A stretch of DNA of 64,000 nt from Verrucomicrobiota bacterium (GCA_014860005.1 JACZKP010000004.1:1-64000), one strand, 5' to 3'. Shown: positions 42,842 through 51,445, counted from the first letter of the stretch. The notes: generated by a model not told the origin, from the sequence alone. Numbers and translations: made by a program.

Positions 42842-43588
42842 GTGAATGTAAGTTTGTATCAAGCTGCCGCTGCAATGAGCGCCAACGCGCGCTGGCAGGA
42901 GGCCGTTTCCGAGAACCTGGCTTCGGCTTCGATCCCGGGCTTCAAGAAACAGTCCCTGAGTTTTGACGCCGTCCAGGCGGGAGTCATGCCGCAGGGCACG
43001 CTCGGCGTGCCGCAGCACTTCTCCCTGCCGCGGGCGAACCTCACCACCAATTTCGCGCAAGGCGAATTACGCGCCACCGGCATCAGCACCGACGTGGCGA
43101 TCGAGGGCCGCGGCTTCTTTGAAGTGCAACTGGCCAACGGCGCCACTGCTTACACGCGCGACGGGGAGTTCCAAATCAATTCTCTCGGCCAGTTGACCAC
43201 CAAGCAGGGCAGCTTGGTGCTCGGCGATACCGGTCCGATTCAATTGGACCGCAACAATGGGTCGCCCGTCTCCATTTCCGCCACCGGCGAAGTCAGCCAG
43301 GGAACCGAATTGAAAGGCCGGTTGAAGATCACGGATTTCGACCAACCCGGCCTGCTGACGCAAGTAAGCGGCGGTTTTTTCATGGCCACAGATCCGAATC
43401 TCCTGCCCATTGAGGTAGCGCAACCGTCCCTCCGGCAGGGATTCCTCGAAGCGGCCAACACATCACCCGTCACTGAAATGGCCAGCATGATCAGCATGAT
43501 GCGGGCGTTTGAATCCAATCAACGCCTGGTGCAAATCCACGATGAACGCATGGGACGGGCGATTTCCGAACTTGGCAACCCCAATTGA
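42842..43588 (+). CDS. flgF: Flagellar rod protein FlgF
   Basis: A 248-residue rod protein of the FlgBCEFGK family. Start motif NVSLYQAAAAMSANARWQEA with VSENLASASIPGFKKQSLSF; internal VAIEGRGFFEVQLANGATAY then TRDGEFQINSLGQLTT; C terminus LEAANTSPVTEMASMISMMR with AFESNQRLVQIHDERMG. The frame is open from 42677, but codons upstream of 42840 lie in the promoter. GTG 42842 gives the conserved MNVSLYQ-type start; ATG 42875 is the alternative. Confidence 0.92.
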   Translation: MNVSLYQAAAAMSANARWQEAVSENLASASIPGFKKQSLSFDAVQAGVMPQGTLGVPQHFSLPRANLTTNFAQGELRATGISTDVAIEGRGFFEVQLANGATAYTRDGEFQINSLGQLTTKQGSLVLGDTGPIQLDRNNGSPVSISATGEVSQGTELKGRLKITDFDQPGLLTQVSGGFFMATDPNLLPIEVAQPSLRQGFLEAANTSPVTEMASMISMMRAFESNQRLVQIHDERMGRAISELGNPN

Positions 43589-43602
43589 ACTGAGGTGATA
43601 TT

Positions 43603-44385
43603 ATGATGCGCGCGCTCTATTCCTCGGCCGCCGGGATGCAATCCCAGCAGACCAACCTTGACGTCATCTCCAACAATCTGGCCAACGTCAACACGACGGG
43701 CTTCAAAAAGAACAAAGTTGAATTCCAGGATTTGCTTTACCAGACCACTCGCGCGGCAGGTGCCGACCAAGGCGCGGGAAACCAAATTCCCACGGGCATC
43801 CAGATCGGCCACGGTTCGCGCCTCATCGCCACCTCCAAAGTGTTTACCACGGGCGAACTGACGCAAACCGGTGAGCGGCTTGACGTGGCGATTCAGGGCG
43901 ACGGCTTTTTTGAAGTGCAGATGCCCGACGGCTCCAGAGCTTACACCCGCGACGGCGCGTTGAAAACCGCATCGGATGGCCGCGTCACCACCAGTGATGG
44001 CATGGTGGTGCAGGGCGGTTTCCAACCCATTCCCGCCGGCACCACTTCGATTGCCATCGCGCCCACGGGCGAGGTGACGACGAATGGCTCCAATGGTTCG
44101 CAGACCTTTCGCGTCCAACTGGTGCGCTTCGCCAATCCCGCGGGACTTGAAAGCCTCGGACGCAATCTCTACCGGGAAACTCTCGCTTCCGGCACGGCGG
44201 AAATCGGTAATCCCGGTGAAGACGGCTATGGCGATCTGCAGCAGGGCTACCTGGAAATGTCCAACGTCAAGGTGGTCGAGGAAATGGTCAATTTGATTGT
44301 CGCCCAGCGCGCCTACGAAGTGAATTCGAAGGCCGTGCAGGCGGCGGACGAGATGATGCAAATCAGCAACAACCTGCGCCGCTAA
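43603..44385 (+). CDS. flgG: Flagellar distal rod protein FlgG
   Basis: A 260-residue distal rod subunit with the canonical start MMRALYSSAAGMQSQQTNLD then VISNNLANVNTTGFKKNKVE FlgG-type loop FQDLLYQTTRAAGA, VAIQGDGFFEVQMPDGSRAY, and the C terminus LEMSNVKVVEEMVNLIVAQR with AYEVNSKAVQAADEMMQISN. A strong Shine-Dalgarno (GAGGTGAT) precedes the ATG, which is rare in this window and fits the high need for this protein. Confidence 0.97.
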   Translation: MMRALYSSAAGMQSQQTNLDVISNNLANVNTTGFKKNKVEFQDLLYQTTRAAGADQGAGNQIPTGIQIGHGSRLIATSKVFTTGELTQTGERLDVAIQGDGFFEVQMPDGSRAYTRDGALKTASDGRVTTSDGMVVQGGFQPIPAGTTSIAIAPTGEVTTNGSNGSQTFRVQLVRFANPAGLESLGRNLYRETLASGTAEIGNPGEDGYGDLQQGYLEMSNVKVVEEMVNLIVAQRAYEVNSKAVQAADEMMQISNNLRR

Positions 44386-45347
44386 TGAAATTCCCCACCG
44401 TCATTTGTTGGTGCAGTATCCTGGGCCTGTCCGCCGGAGCGGCGTCTCCGTCCTCCGTGACCGAGACGCCGCCCGGCTGGCAGCTCCGCCCGTCCGCCCT
44501 GGTGGATGCCTCGGGAGTGCATCTCGATCAACTGGTCGCTACGCCTCCAGCGGATTTGCCGCGCATCCAGTTGGCGGGCGCTCCCGCCGCCGGGCAGACG
44601 CTGGTTCTAAACCGCGCCCAGATAGGTGAACTCCTGCAACAGCGCGCGCCGGAATTCGCCACCACGAATTGGAGTGGCCCGGCCCAAATCAAAATTTTAC
44701 GCCGCACCCGGATGTTGGACGAATCGGAAATCAAATACCTGCTCACCGAGGCATTGCAACGGGACTTTGTGAAAGAGCGCGGTGAACTCGAGATCCGCTT
44801 TACCCGGCCTTGGAACGCGGTGGCGATTGCCGATGAACCGTTCACGGTCAAAGTGGTGGACCTGCCCACCGCAGGCGTGACGCCGAATTGTATCGTACGT
44901 TTTGAACTCCTGGCCGGCGCAGAGATCCTGGGCAACTGGCAGGCCCCCTTGCAGGCGCGCATCTGGCGGGAGGTCTGGGTCGCTGGCTCGCCGCTGCTAC
45001 GCGGCCAGTTGCTTCAGAGCGCGGACGTGGTCAAGGAGCGGCGCGACGTGTTGACCTTGCCCGACGCGACGCCCGACCTGGACTTGAATCATCCCTCGAT
45101 TGAGCTGGCGGCGAACCTGCCTGCGGGCGCGGCGTTGACGGCGCGTTCGCTGCGGCTGCGCCCCATCATCCGACGGGGTAAAGTGGCGGAAGCGCTGGTG
45201 CAGGACGGCATCATGACGATTTCGGTGAAAGTGGAGGTACTGGAGGACGGTTTGCCGGGGCAAAGCGTCCGGGTTCGTAACATAAAATCCAAACGCGAAT
45301 TTCGCGGAAAGGTTCAAAGTGCAGACACCATCCTGGTCAATCTTTAA
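44385..45347 (+). CDS. flgA: Flagellar P-ring assembly chaperone FlgA
   Basis: A 320-residue periplasmic chaperone. A signal peptide (about 1-20, ending GLSAGAASP) is followed by a poorly conserved N-terminal domain (about 30-140, ending with LTEALQRDFVKERGELEIRF) and the C-terminal SAF/FlgA domain with REVWVAGSPLLRGQLLQSAD, VVKERRD and the closing VRVRNIKSKREFRGKVQSAD. It overlaps flgG by one base (TAATG) and flgH by 29. Confidence 0.9.
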   Translation: MKFPTVICWCSILGLSAGAASPSSVTETPPGWQLRPSALVDASGVHLDQLVATPPADLPRIQLAGAPAAGQTLVLNRAQIGELLQQRAPEFATTNWSGPAQIKILRRTRMLDESEIKYLLTEALQRDFVKERGELEIRFTRPWNAVAIADEPFTVKVVDLPTAGVTPNCIVRFELLAGAEILGNWQAPLQARIWREVWVAGSPLLRGQLLQSADVVKERRDVLTLPDATPDLDLNHPSIELAANLPAGAALTARSLRLRPIIRRGKVAEALVQDGIMTISVKVEVLEDGLPGQSVRVRNIKSKREFRGKVQSADTILVNL

Positions 45348-45951
45348 CGGCGCGGTTGGGGCCGCGGCGTTGCTACTGGCAGCTCACGTCGTTCCGGCGC
45401 AATCCCTCTGGCGGGAGGACGCTTCCCGCTCGATGGTCAGCGACAAGCGCGCTCATGCCGTGGGCGACGTGCTCACCATTCTGGTTCAGGAAAACAACTC
45501 GGCTTCAAAGGACCAAACCACCAAGACTTCCAAGAGTTCCTCCGTGGACGCCGGCGTTGCCAGTTTCTTCTATAGCCCGGCCGCCAGTGGCTTCCTGACG
45601 CACAACGGGCAGATGCCAGTGCTTAAAGCGGCCTCCAAACAAGATTTTGATGGCGGCGGCAAAATCAGCAACTCGGAGAGAATCACGGCGCGCATCGCTG
45701 TCCGGGTGGTGGACACCTTGCCGAACGGGAATCTGGTCATCGAGGGCCAGCGCACCACCTCGTTCTCCGGCGAAAGCCAGGACGCGATCCTGCGCGGGGT
45801 CGTGCGGAGCGAAGACATCGCCGCCAACAACACGGTGTACAGCTACAACATCGCTGACGCCACGATCAAATATGTCTCCAAGGGCACGGTTTCCGACGCG
45901 CAACGCAAAGGCTGGTTCACCCGCATCTGGGACAAGATCACTCCGTTCTGA
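45319..45951 (+). CDS. flgH: Flagellar L-ring protein FlgH (no lipobox)
   Basis: A 210-residue outer-membrane ring protein. It has a signal peptide (about 1-27, VGAAALLLAAHVVPAQS) and the FlgH core: SDKRAHAVGDVLTILVQENN, ITARIAVRVVDTLPNGNLVI with EGQRTTSFSGESQDAILRGV, VRSEDIAANNTVYSYNIADA and the C-terminal GTVSDAQRKGWFTRIWDKI. FlgH is normally a lipoprotein, but no Cys occurs near the cleavage site. Start GTG at 45319 lies within flgA. Confidence 0.93.
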   Translation: MQTPSWSIFNGAVGAAALLLAAHVVPAQSLWREDASRSMVSDKRAHAVGDVLTILVQENNSASKDQTTKTSKSSSVDAGVASFFYSPAASGFLTHNGQMPVLKAASKQDFDGGGKISNSERITARIAVRVVDTLPNGNLVIEGQRTTSFSGESQDAILRGVVRSEDIAANNTVYSYNIADATIKYVSKGTVSDAQRKGWFTRIWDKITPF

Positions 45952-45960
45952 TCACACAAC

Positions 45961-47067
45961 ATGAACCGCTTGTTAATTGTCTGCGGGTTGTTGGCCGGGT
46001 TCGCCGTCGTCGCGGCCCACGCCACCGGATCGCGCATCAAGGATCTCACCGTGGTCGCCGGGGCGCGCGACAACCAGCTTGTGGGCTATGGCCTGGTCAT
46101 CGGTCTGGCCGGCGATGGCGATAAAGACCCGGTTTACACCGTGCAGAGCATGGCGAATGTCCTTCAGCGCTTCGGCATCACTGTCCCGCCCGCAGCGCTT
46201 TCTTCCAAAAACGTGGCGGCCGTGATGGTGACCGCGGACATTCGCGCTTTCGTCAAGAACGGCACGCGGCTGGATGTAACGGTTTCCGCGCTCGGTGATG
46301 CCAAGAGCCTGCAAGGCGGCGTGCTGCTGCAGACGCCGTTGCTCGGGGCGGACGGCAAGGTCTATGCCGTGGCGCAGGGCGCGCTGGCGGTCGGCGGATT
46401 CATCGGCGGCACGGGCGGCGGTGGCGGTGCGACCGTGCAGAAGAACCATCCCACGGTGGCACAGATTTCCGGCGGTGCGCTGGTGGAGCGGGAGATTCCC
46501 ACCGAGATTGTGCTAAACAATCACCTGGAATTGCTCCTGCGGGAACCGGACTTCACCTCGGCGGCCCGCATGGCCAGCGCCATCAATCAGGTTTTCGCCG
46601 ACAGCGCCCAGGCGCTGGATTCCACTTCTGTGCGCGTCCGCCTGCCCGAAGGGCACGCGTCCGCGCCGGTGGATTTTCTGGCGCGCCTCGAGGGGATTGA
46701 GGTGACGCCGGACATTCCAGCGCGCGTCATCATCAACGAACGCACCGGCACCATCGTCGCCACCTCGCGCATCCGCATTGCCGCCTGCGCGGTGTCGCAT
46801 GGGGAGTTGACGATCTCCATCGCCTCGTCGCTCGACGTTTCCCAGCCCAACGCCTTCAACCAGACTGGCGAGACGGTGGTGACCCCGCGCACGGAAACCA
46901 ACGTGGCCGAACCCAAAGGCTCGCTCATCGCCCTCCAGGAAATGCCCACCATCGAAAAAGTCGCCGCCGGGCTTAACTCCATCGGCGTTTCCCCGCGCGA
47001 TATGATGGCGATTTTCCAGGCCATGAAACAGGCCGGGGCGTTGCAGGCGGAACTTATCATGCGCTGA
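45961..47067 (+). CDS. flgI: Flagellar P-ring protein FlgI
   Basis: A 368-residue periplasmic ring protein. Signal peptide MNRLLIVCGLLAGFAVVAAH (cleavage near AHA). The mature start is SRIKDLTVVAGARDNQLVGY with GLVIGLAGDGD, followed by the conserved NVAAVMVTADIRAFVKNGTR, LDVTVSALGDAKSLQGGVLL and, at the C terminus, LNSIGVSPRDMMAIFQAMKQ with AGALQAELIM. Nine bases after flgH. Confidence 0.98.
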   Translation: MNRLLIVCGLLAGFAVVAAHATGSRIKDLTVVAGARDNQLVGYGLVIGLAGDGDKDPVYTVQSMANVLQRFGITVPPAALSSKNVAAVMVTADIRAFVKNGTRLDVTVSALGDAKSLQGGVLLQTPLLGADGKVYAVAQGALAVGGFIGGTGGGGGATVQKNHPTVAQISGGALVEREIPTEIVLNNHLELLLREPDFTSAARMASAINQVFADSAQALDSTSVRVRLPEGHASAPVDFLARLEGIEVTPDIPARVIINERTGTIVATSRIRIAACAVSHGELTISIASSLDVSQPNAFNQTGETVVTPRTETNVAEPKGSLIALQEMPTIEKVAAGLNSIGVSPRDMMAIFQAMKQAGALQAELIMR

Positions 47068-47072
47068 ACCTT

Positions 47073-47417
47073 ATGGAAATCTCCCCGCTCCAACGTCAGG
47101 TGCAGGCCGCGGATCTGCCGCTCGACCGGCTCGCCGGCAGCGCGCAGTTGACCGAGGCCGCGAAGGTCAACGAAGTCAGCCGGCAGTTTGAGGCGCTCCT
47201 GTTGCGGCAGATCCTGGGCGATGCGCAGAAGAAAATGTTCGCTTCCTCGATGAATCCCGAGTCGGTCGCCAGTGGCGTGTATCAGGACATCATCACCACC
47301 CAGTTGGCCGACAGTATCAGCCGCTCCGGCGCTTTCGGCCTGGCTGGCTGCTTGAAACCTCAATTGCAGCACGAACTCAAATCCCGTCTCCCCGCCGATG
47401 ACGCCCCCAAGGTATGA
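47073..47417 (+). CDS. flgJ: Rod-binding protein FlgJ (N-terminal domain only)
   Basis: A 114-residue rod cap/scaffold. The rod-binding domain is VNEVSRQFEALLLRQILGDA then QKKMF, with SGVYQDIITTQLADSISRSG at about 68-87. It lacks the C-terminal muramidase domain of enterobacterial FlgJ, as in many other phyla, so another enzyme must open the peptidoglycan. Overlaps the next gene by four bases. Confidence 0.92.
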   Translation: MEISPLQRQVQAADLPLDRLAGSAQLTEAAKVNEVSRQFEALLLRQILGDAQKKMFASSMNPESVASGVYQDIITTQLADSISRSGAFGLAGCLKPQLQHELKSRLPADDAPKV

Positions 47418-47908
47418 TTGATATTCTCCAACAATTGATTTCCCTACTGCGCGAAGAACTTCAGCAATACGGTGAAATGCTCGCCCGGCTGGATCAACAG
47501 CAGGACTTGGTCACGCGCCGCGCCCCCGAGGAATTGTTGCAGTCCACCGCCGACATTGACGCGCAGACCCGGGTGATTCACGAAGCCCGCCGCCAGCGCC
47601 TGGAACAGCAGCGCGCTGTCGCGCAGGCACTGCAACTCGGGGAGGAGGCAGCTTTCACCGAAATCATTGCGCAACTTCCGGCGGACTATCGCCCGCTGGT
47701 CGCCGCGTTGGTGCAGGAGAACAACGAACTGCTGATTCGCGTGCAACAACGTTCCCGCCAGAACCATGTATTGTTGTCGCGTTCCGTGGAATTGATGAAC
47801 CGGTTGATCAGCAGTTTGCTGCCGGGCGGGAGCCCCGTTTACACCGGCAAAGGCAGCCTTGATAATACGGTGCTGCCCGCGCGGTCAATTTATCAGGCCA
47901 TGGGTTGA
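47414..47908 (+). CDS. flgN: FlgN-type chaperone for FlgK/FlgL
   Basis: A 164-residue, helical protein located directly before flgK, the usual place of flgN. Start IDILQQLISLLREELQQYGE followed by MLARLDQQQDLVTRRAPEEL matches the FlgN first helix and linker, and the later part has LVQENNELLIRVQQRSRQNH VLLSRSVELMNRL, then a C-terminal tail with Tyr (GGSPVYTGKG). Expected to escort hook-filament junction proteins to the export gate. Confidence 0.82.
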   Translation: MIDILQQLISLLREELQQYGEMLARLDQQQDLVTRRAPEELLQSTADIDAQTRVIHEARRQRLEQQRAVAQALQLGEEAAFTEIIAQLPADYRPLVAALVQENNELLIRVQQRSRQNHVLLSRSVELMNRLISSLLPGGSPVYTGKGSLDNTVLPARSIYQAMG

Positions 47909-47912
47909 TTTT

Positions 47913-49352
47913 ATGTTGGGCTTATTTGGAATGTTGAATCTGGGCGCGCGCTCGCTGCAAACACAGCGACAGGGCGTGGAGGTGGCCGGGCAGAACCTGG
48001 CCAACGTCAACAACCCCGCGTACGCACGCCAACGGCTGGCCATCCAAACCTCGATTTCCATCAACGGCCCACTCGGTCCTCAAGGCACCGGGGCGGACGC
48101 CGTGGCCATTGTTCAGCTTCGCAGCAGCATTCTGGATAATCAGCTTCAGGCCGAAGCCAGCGTGCGGGGCGCGCTTCAGACCGGTCAGATGGCGCTGCAA
48201 TACGCCCAGTCCACCCTCGGCACTCAACTCGACCGGCTGGCTTCCGGCACGGCCGGATCCGATGCGGCGCAGGGCGTGGGCGGCGCGCACAACCTGGGCC
48301 AGGGACTGGCGGATTTGTTCAACTCCTTTCAGAGTTTGTCAGCCAACGCCACACCCAGCGCGTCCATGGCCGAGCGGCAGGCCCTTTTGCAGGCCGCCAC
48401 CGGGCTGACCACCCAGTTCAACCAGATTGACCAACGGCTGGGAAACCTCACTTCGTCTCTCAACGACGCGGTACAGGCCGACGTTGAATCCGCGAATCAG
48501 TTGTTTGCGGAAATCGCCAAACTCAACGAACGCATCGGCCATGTCGAAGCCTCGGCCAACGGGGTTGCCAACGATCTGCGGGACTTGCGCCAGCAGAAAA
48601 TCGAGCAACTCGCCGGCTTGGTGAAACTGGAGGTCGCCACCGGAACCGATGGTGCGGTGAACCTTTCCGTCGCTGGCACCACCATGGTTTCCGGCATCCT
48701 CGTAAATGATACACTTGAAACCTACGATGCCGGCGCGGGGCAGCTCCTGTTACGGGCGGCGGCTTCCGGCACGCCCCTCACGTTGACCGGGGGAAGCCTG
48801 CAGGGCGCGATTGACGCGCGCGATGGATCCATCGCCGCTTTGCGTAGCGACCTGAATTCCCTTGCTTCCCTGTTGATCTCGGAGGTCAATGCCGTTCATG
48901 CGGCGGGCTTCAGCCTGACGGGCAGCACGGGCGCGAATTTTTTCACAGGCACCACCGCGGCGGACATCAGCGTCAACGCCGCGCTCCTCGGCAATCCCGC
49001 GCTGGTGCAAGCCGCCGGGGTGGCCGGTGCGCCCGCCGACAATCAAACCGCGCTGGCGCTGGCCCAACTGGCGGTCAAACCCCACGCCGCGTTGAACGGC
49101 CTGACTTTCAGCCAGGGTTACAGCCAGACGGTGGCGGCCCTCGGGCAATCTCTCGCTTCAGTGAATACGCAACTGACCGATCAACAAGTGGTGGAGAATA
49201 TGTTGCTCCGCCAGCGCGACGCGATCAGCGGCGTGTCGCTCGATGAGGAGATGACGGATTTGACCCGGTATCAAAAGGCCTTCGCGGCCTCAGCCCGGTT
49301 GATTTCCACCGTGGATGAGATGCTCGATACGGTCCTGAACATGAAACGATAG
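47913..49352 (+). CDS. flgK: Hook-filament junction protein FlgK (HAP1)
   Basis: A 479-residue protein. N terminus LFGMLNLGARSLQTQRQGVE with VAGQNLANVNNPAYARQRLA; a long helical region ADLFNSFQSLSANATPSASM; C terminus VSLDEEMTDLTRYQKAFAAS and ARLISTVDEMLDTVLNMKR. All are FlgK features. ATG 47913 is chosen by the conserved start; the frame extends upstream into flgN. Confidence 0.96.
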   Translation: MLGLFGMLNLGARSLQTQRQGVEVAGQNLANVNNPAYARQRLAIQTSISINGPLGPQGTGADAVAIVQLRSSILDNQLQAEASVRGALQTGQMALQYAQSTLGTQLDRLASGTAGSDAAQGVGGAHNLGQGLADLFNSFQSLSANATPSASMAERQALLQAATGLTTQFNQIDQRLGNLTSSLNDAVQADVESANQLFAEIAKLNERIGHVEASANGVANDLRDLRQQKIEQLAGLVKLEVATGTDGAVNLSVAGTTMVSGILVNDTLETYDAGAGQLLLRAAASGTPLTLTGGSLQGAIDARDGSIAALRSDLNSLASLLISEVNAVHAAGFSLTGSTGANFFTGTTAADISVNAALLGNPALVQAAGVAGAPADNQTALALAQLAVKPHAALNGLTFSQGYSQTVAALGQSLASVNTQLTDQQVVENMLLRQRDAISGVSLDEEMTDLTRYQKAFAASARLISTVDEMLDTVLNMKR

Positions 49353-49452
49353 AATGAGCGCGAAACCTCATAGCTGGAGCGGTAAAAGCGGTGCAGGGCC
49401 TGAAGCCTGCGCCCGTGCCCCGCTCTGCATTGAATGGGCCGCGGGTTGAATT

Positions 49453-50388
49453 ATGCGTGTCGCCTCCAACACCTTCTCCGAGTCTCTGGTCAACCAGCTT
49501 GGCAGTCTGGTCGCCCGGCAACAACGGTTGCAGAACCAGGCGGCAACCGGCCAGCGCATTCAAACGCCGGATGATGATCCGGTGGCCCTGCGACGGATTC
49601 TTGATCTGCAGGCCGAAGCCAGCACCAGCGGCCAATATCAGCGCAACATCGCGCGCCAGCAGGAACTCGCGACCGCCACTTTCAGCGGCATCAAATCGCT
49701 CAAGACCCTCCTGGACCGGGCCGGTGAACTTGCGGTGCTGGTGGACGATTTGAAATCGCCGCAAGAACTGCAAATCTACGCCTCCGAAATCACCGAGTTG
49801 ATCAAACACGCAGCGCAAGTGCTCAACGCCACAAACCGTGGCGACCCCCTTTTCGGCGGCACCCAGACCGGCCAGCCGCCGTTCGTCGTTCAAACGGACG
49901 CCAACGGGCGGGTGACAACTGTGACTTACCAGGGCAACACCACATTGAACGAAGTCGAAATCGCCCAAGGCGTCACCGTTACCGCGCAGGTGGCCGGCGT
50001 GAACACCACGGGCAGCGGTCCACGCGGTTTCGTTGCCGACAGCCGGTTCGGGGCGGACTTCTTCAACCATTTGATTTCCCTTCAGAATAATCTGGTGGCC
50101 GGCGACGTTGCCGCCATTGCGGCCACGGATCGCGTCAATTTGCAGGCCGACGAGGAGAACATTTTATTTCATCTCAGCGCCAATGGCGCGATGCAGGCGC
50201 GGTTGGAAACGACCGCCTCCATGTCCCGCGACCACGGCTTGTTGATGGAGCAGCAGATTTCCCGGGAAGCCGACGCGGACCTGGCGCAGACCCTCGTGAA
50301 GTTGAGCCAGACCCAGACCGCTTATCAGGCGGCTCTGCAGAGCGGCGCCAGTCTGTTACAACTGTCATTGATGGACTACCTGCGATAA
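49453..50388 (+). CDS. flgL: Hook-filament junction protein FlgL (HAP3)
   Basis: A 311-residue protein with flagellin-like ends: N terminus MRVASNTFSESLVNQLGSLV then ARQQRLQNQAATGQRIQTPD with DDPVALRRILDLQ; C terminus READADLAQTLVKLSQTQTA with YQAALQSGASLLQLSLMDYL. The 100-base gap after flgK holds no obvious signal. Last gene of the flgF operon. Confidence 0.95.
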   Translation: MRVASNTFSESLVNQLGSLVARQQRLQNQAATGQRIQTPDDDPVALRRILDLQAEASTSGQYQRNIARQQELATATFSGIKSLKTLLDRAGELAVLVDDLKSPQELQIYASEITELIKHAAQVLNATNRGDPLFGGTQTGQPPFVVQTDANGRVTTVTYQGNTTLNEVEIAQGVTVTAQVAGVNTTGSGPRGFVADSRFGADFFNHLISLQNNLVAGDVAAIAATDRVNLQADEENILFHLSANGAMQARLETTASMSRDHGLLMEQQISREADADLAQTLVKLSQTQTAYQAALQSGASLLQLSLMDYLR

Positions 50389-50669
50389 CGCCCTCTCAAG
50401 AAGCCAGCTTTCGAGGACGATAAGTTCGACATCGCCCCGAAACCGCACGCCCGCGAGCCGGTAGCCGCGCCTGTTTTTGCATCGGTCAGCCGGTGACCTC
50501 CTGCAAATTACCACCTGAATGACTGGATTCTCCCCATCCGTCGCTACCCGGAAATTATCGCCCGTCGGACGGGTGAATTTTTGCCGAGGGCGCACTCGAA
50601 TTCAATGGGCCGAGTTAAAAACCCGCAAATTATGGGCTGTTTTCAGGGTTTTTTGCAGTCCTCCTGCCG
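50389..50669. other. Non-coding gap between flgL and fliW
   Basis: About 280 bases. It holds a possible weak stem (AAAACCC at about 50617 with GGGTTTT at about 50647) that could end the flgL transcript and a degenerate version of the enhancer-like element (CGGGTGAATTTTT, 50570-50582, about 87 bases from the promoter). No gene is supported. Confidence 0.4.
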
Positions 50670-50685
50670 TGGCATACCCGTTGCT
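50670..50685 (+). promoter_or_regulatory. Sigma-54 promoter of fliW-csrA-flagellin 2
   Basis: TGGCAT-N5-TTGCT, consensus except for one base, with GG and GC ten bases apart. Predicted start near 50696, 15 bases before the fliW ATG. Confidence 0.9.
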
Positions 50686-50710
50686 AAACAAGGTTCGGAC
50701 GATTGAAAAC

Positions 50711-51142
50711 ATGAATACTGTCGAAACAGTCGAAAGGGAATCGCACGTGATGGAGAGTGAACGCATTGTTCACCTCCCTTTGGGGTTGTTGGGCTTCGAG
50801 CGAATCAAACATTACGCGCTGATCGAGAATCCGCACGAGGCACCCTTTCGCTGGTTGCAGGTGCTCGATAATCCCGGCCTGGCGTTTCTATTGCTGCCGG
50901 TCACGGAGTTCTTTCCCGACTATGAGCCGGACGTGTCCGCCGAGGACATCGCGTTTCTCAAGATTTCCACCCCGGACGATGCCTGGCTGTTCGGCATCGT
51001 CACACTCGGCGGAAAGAACCGTGGCACCGTGAACCTCAAAGGCCCCATTGTTATCAATCGCCACAGCTTCGTCGCCAAGCAGGTCGTGCTCGCGAATGCA
51101 GCCCGTTACTCTCTACAAGAACCATTACCGGTTGGTCACTGA
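50711..51142 (+). CDS. fliW: Flagellar assembly factor FliW
   Basis: A 143-residue protein that binds flagellin and, when free, CsrA, relieving CsrA repression of flagellin translation. Family motifs: IVHLPLGLLGFERIKHYALI, PFRWLQVLDNPGLAFLLLPV, then YEPDVSAEDIAFL and GGKNRGTVNLKGPIVINRHS with a QVVL end. ATG 50711 follows the predicted sigma-54 start by 15 bases; upstream codons of the frame lie in the promoter region. csrA follows after 18 bases, the classical pair. Confidence 0.96.
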   Translation: MNTVETVERESHVMESERIVHLPLGLLGFERIKHYALIENPHEAPFRWLQVLDNPGLAFLLLPVTEFFPDYEPDVSAEDIAFLKISTPDDAWLFGIVTLGGKNRGTVNLKGPIVINRHSFVAKQVVLANAARYSLQEPLPVGH

Positions 51143-51160
51143 CCTCCAACTGCCTTCGCC

Positions 51161-51430
51161 ATGCTAATCCTCTCCCGGAAAACCAACGAAAGCATCGTCA
51201 TTGACGGACGGATCACCGTGCGAATTGTGCGGGTTGATGGCGAGGTTGTGAAGGTGGGCATTGAGGCGCCAGCGGATGTGCCAGTGCATCGGCAGGAAAT
51301 TTACGACGAGATTCAGCGCAACAACCGCGAGGCGCTGACCCAGGACCGGCGCCGGTTGCCCCGGCTGCCGCGTCTGGGTAAACCAGAGCAGGAATGTAGA
51401 GGACAACAGCTGGCAAAAATGCCTGCGTAA
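51161..51430 (+). CDS. csrA: Carbon storage regulator CsrA
   Basis: An RNA-binding homodimer that recognises GGA in hairpin loops. The 89-residue protein starts MLILSRKTNESIVIDGRITV then RIVRVDGEVVKVGIEAPADV and PVHRQEIYDEIQ, the full CsrA core. The RNA-contacting Arg of the HRQEIY element is present. The C-terminal tail (about 62-89) is longer than usual and Arg/Pro/Gln-rich (QDRRRLPRLPRLGKPEQE). Sits between fliW and flagellin 2, likely in one transcript. Candidate target sites are in the flagellin 1 leader. Confidence 0.96.
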   Translation: MLILSRKTNESIVIDGRITVRIVRVDGEVVKVGIEAPADVPVHRQEIYDEIQRNNREALTQDRRRLPRLPRLGKPEQECRGQQLAKMPA

Positions 51431-51431
51431 C

Positions 51432-51445
51432 TGACACGGACGTCA
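51432..51445 (+). promoter_or_regulatory. Weak CsrA-like hairpin before flagellin 2
   Basis: TGAC and GTCA pair around the loop ACGGAC just after the csrA stop. The stem is only four base pairs and it does not cover the Shine-Dalgarno (AGAAAGG at about 51466-51472), so CsrA control of flagellin 2 should be weaker than of flagellin 1. Confidence 0.3.

Noticed and set aside
50612..50656. Possible terminator: AAAACCC ... GGGTTTTTT
   Set aside because: The loop is about 21 bases and the stem is AT-rich, so the structure is weak; mentioned only within the gap.
51411..51428. TGGCAAAAATGCCTGC resembling a sigma-54 promoter before flagellin 2
   Set aside because: GG and GC are 11 bases apart instead of the strictly required ten, and the site is inside the end of csrA.
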